Source: Riemerella columbina DSM 16469 (lineage in GTDB: Bacteria > Bacteroidota > Bacteroidia > Flavobacteriales > Weeksellaceae). Taken from it: a DNA stretch of 64,000 nucleotides. Shown piece after piece: positions 63,203 to 64,000 of the stretch. Below the pieces are notes generated by a model, which saw only the letters and a list, made by a program, of their open reading frames with translations, was not told the origin of the DNA and ran no database searches. The position numbers and the translations under genes are program-made. Position 1 is the first letter of the stretch. Each line of letters opens with the position of its first letter. The stretch spans positions 1,683-65,682 of the forward strand of contig NZ_KB894218.1 in the NCBI RefSeq assembly GCF_000374405.1. The letters run 5' to 3'.

Positions 63203-64000
63203 ATGAAAAATTTTATTAAAAATATTATTTTATTTACTTGCTATATATTATTATTTTATATAATAGTTACTCCTTTATGGTGTTTTGTGATGCCTAACTT
63301 TATGGCTAAAAATGTACGCAATTGTGTAGGCTGCTATGGACATCTCTTTTCAAGAGTTAGAGATGCGGAAAAGGTAAAAAATCCAGATATATTATTTTTA
63401 GGTTCTTCTCATGCATACAGAGGCTTTGATACGCGCGTTTTTTCAAAACATGGAATAACTTCATTTAATTTAGGCTCTAGTGCACAAACGCCAATCAATA
63501 CAAAAGTATTACTGCATCAGTATTTAGATAAGATACAGCCTAAAATGATTGTTTATGAGGTTTATGCAGGAACACTAACTTCAGACGGCGTAGAGTCTTC
63601 ATTAGATTTACTAAGTAATAATAAAATTAATATTAATTCTGTTAAAATGACTTTGGAAATTAATAAAATTACAACTTATAACACCTTATTATACGGTATG
63701 TTTAGACAGGTTTTTAATCTTAACGATGGCTTTTATGAGAACCCCAACCAAGGCGGTAATCATTATGTGTTAGGAGGTGGTTTTGTCCAAAGTGATTTTA
63801 GAAAAAATCCTTTGGAAAGTGAGAAAGTTGAAGAATGGAAGTTAAACCCTAAGCAAATTAATGCATTAAAAGAAAATATTGAATTTATTAAAGAAAGGAA
63901 TATTCCATATATTTTAGTTCAAGCTCCAATTTCTCAGAAATTATATAATGCTAGGACCAATAATAAAGAAGTGGATAGTACTTTAGCCCAACTTGGGACA
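63203..64000 (+). CDS. SGNH-hydrolase-like O-acetylation partner (AlgJ/AlgX-like), partial
   Basis: Starts at ATG 63203 and runs off the window after 266 codons without a stop. One N-terminal membrane helix (about 6-29) precedes a periplasmic domain with ILFLGSSHAYRGFD (residues 63-76), the SGNH/GDSL nucleophile block, then FNLGSSAQTPINTK and IVYEVYAGTL. It would accept the acetyl group from the MBOAT protein encoded 5 bp upstream and transfer it to the glycan. The C-terminal His block is outside the window. Confidence 0.85.
   Translation, partial: MKNFIKNIILFTCYILLFYIIVTPLWCFVMPNFMAKNVRNCVGCYGHLFSRVRDAEKVKNPDILFLGSSHAYRGFDTRVFSKHGITSFNLGSSAQTPINTKVLLHQYLDKIQPKMIVYEVYAGTLTSDGVESSLDLLSNNKININSVKMTLEINKITTYNTLLYGMFRQVFNLNDGFYENPNQGGNHYVLGGGFVQSDFRKNPLESEKVEEWKLNPKQINALKENIEFIKERNIPYILVQAPISQKLYNARTNNKEVDSTLAQLGT

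Overview
The window comes from an AT-rich member of the Bacteroidota, most likely the Chryseobacterium/Riemerella branch of the Flavobacteriia (family Weeksellaceae). The reasons are the gene set (GLPGLI-family protein, DUF4271, DUF2795, OmpA with thrombospondin-3 repeats, TonB-dependent receptors, SecA and ClpC of flavobacterial type), the absence of Shine-Dalgarno sequences, and nineteen upstream matches to the Bacteroidota -7 promoter element TAnnTTTG. Genus and species are inference. I see no insertion sequence, prophage, CRISPR array or intact tRNA.

Layout. 1-270: end of an rRNA operon (spacer hairpin, 5S rRNA, terminator). 431-995: a wrecked ThiF/E1-like gene. 1048-21085: housekeeping genes, almost all on the minus strand (oligopeptidase B, HemD, DUF4271, DUF445, MsrA, ROK kinase, SecA, DUF2795, UDP-sugar epimerase, TsaB, membrane protein, oxidoreductase, ClpC), with a plus-strand DUF2797/AsmA-like pair at 12271-15567. 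21220-25581: YgjV-like protein, a glycosyltransferase and RecN, followed by two decayed genes (MarC, DyP peroxidase). 25603-31822: ThiL, thioesterase, YebC, OmpA and SmpB on the minus strand, then an ABC-F protein. 31842-36268: a LytTR-regulated locus made of a TonB-dependent receptor (internally deleted), a small exported protein, a LytS-type kinase and a LytTR regulator. 36246-43172: an NhaC-family (MetT-like) transporter behind an unusual SAM-I-like leader, an exported protein pair, an HMA-domain TonB receptor with a Cys/His-rich partner, and a GLPGLI protein. 43293-46533: MenD and the PabB/PabC pair. 46578-64000: a long plus-strand surface-polysaccharide locus with an ABC exporter, Glf, eight or more glycosyltransferases, an aminotransferase/acetyltransferase pair, and an MBOAT/SGNH acylation pair that runs off the end.

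The two most interesting signals are regulatory. First, the promoters of the TonB receptor (31965) and the exported protein (33808) have the same geometry: two 9-bp LytTR-type direct repeats exactly 12 bp apart, then exactly 33 bp to a TAnnTTTG box. The LytTR regulator and its kinase are encoded immediately downstream. Second, the leader of the NhaC-family gene keeps the P1 and P3 sequences of a SAM-I riboswitch, but the P2 kink-turn arm is replaced by a 6-bp hairpin and P4 is absent. A strand that could compete with P1 lies further down the leader.

Gene decay is frequent. ThiF-like, MarC, DyP, a TonB receptor and a capsule-locus hexapeptide acyltransferase are broken, and a second acyltransferase has lost its normal C-terminus. 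Either the lineage is shedding genes or some single-base lesions are sequencing errors; the larger internal deletions (MarC, TonB receptor) are hard to explain as errors.
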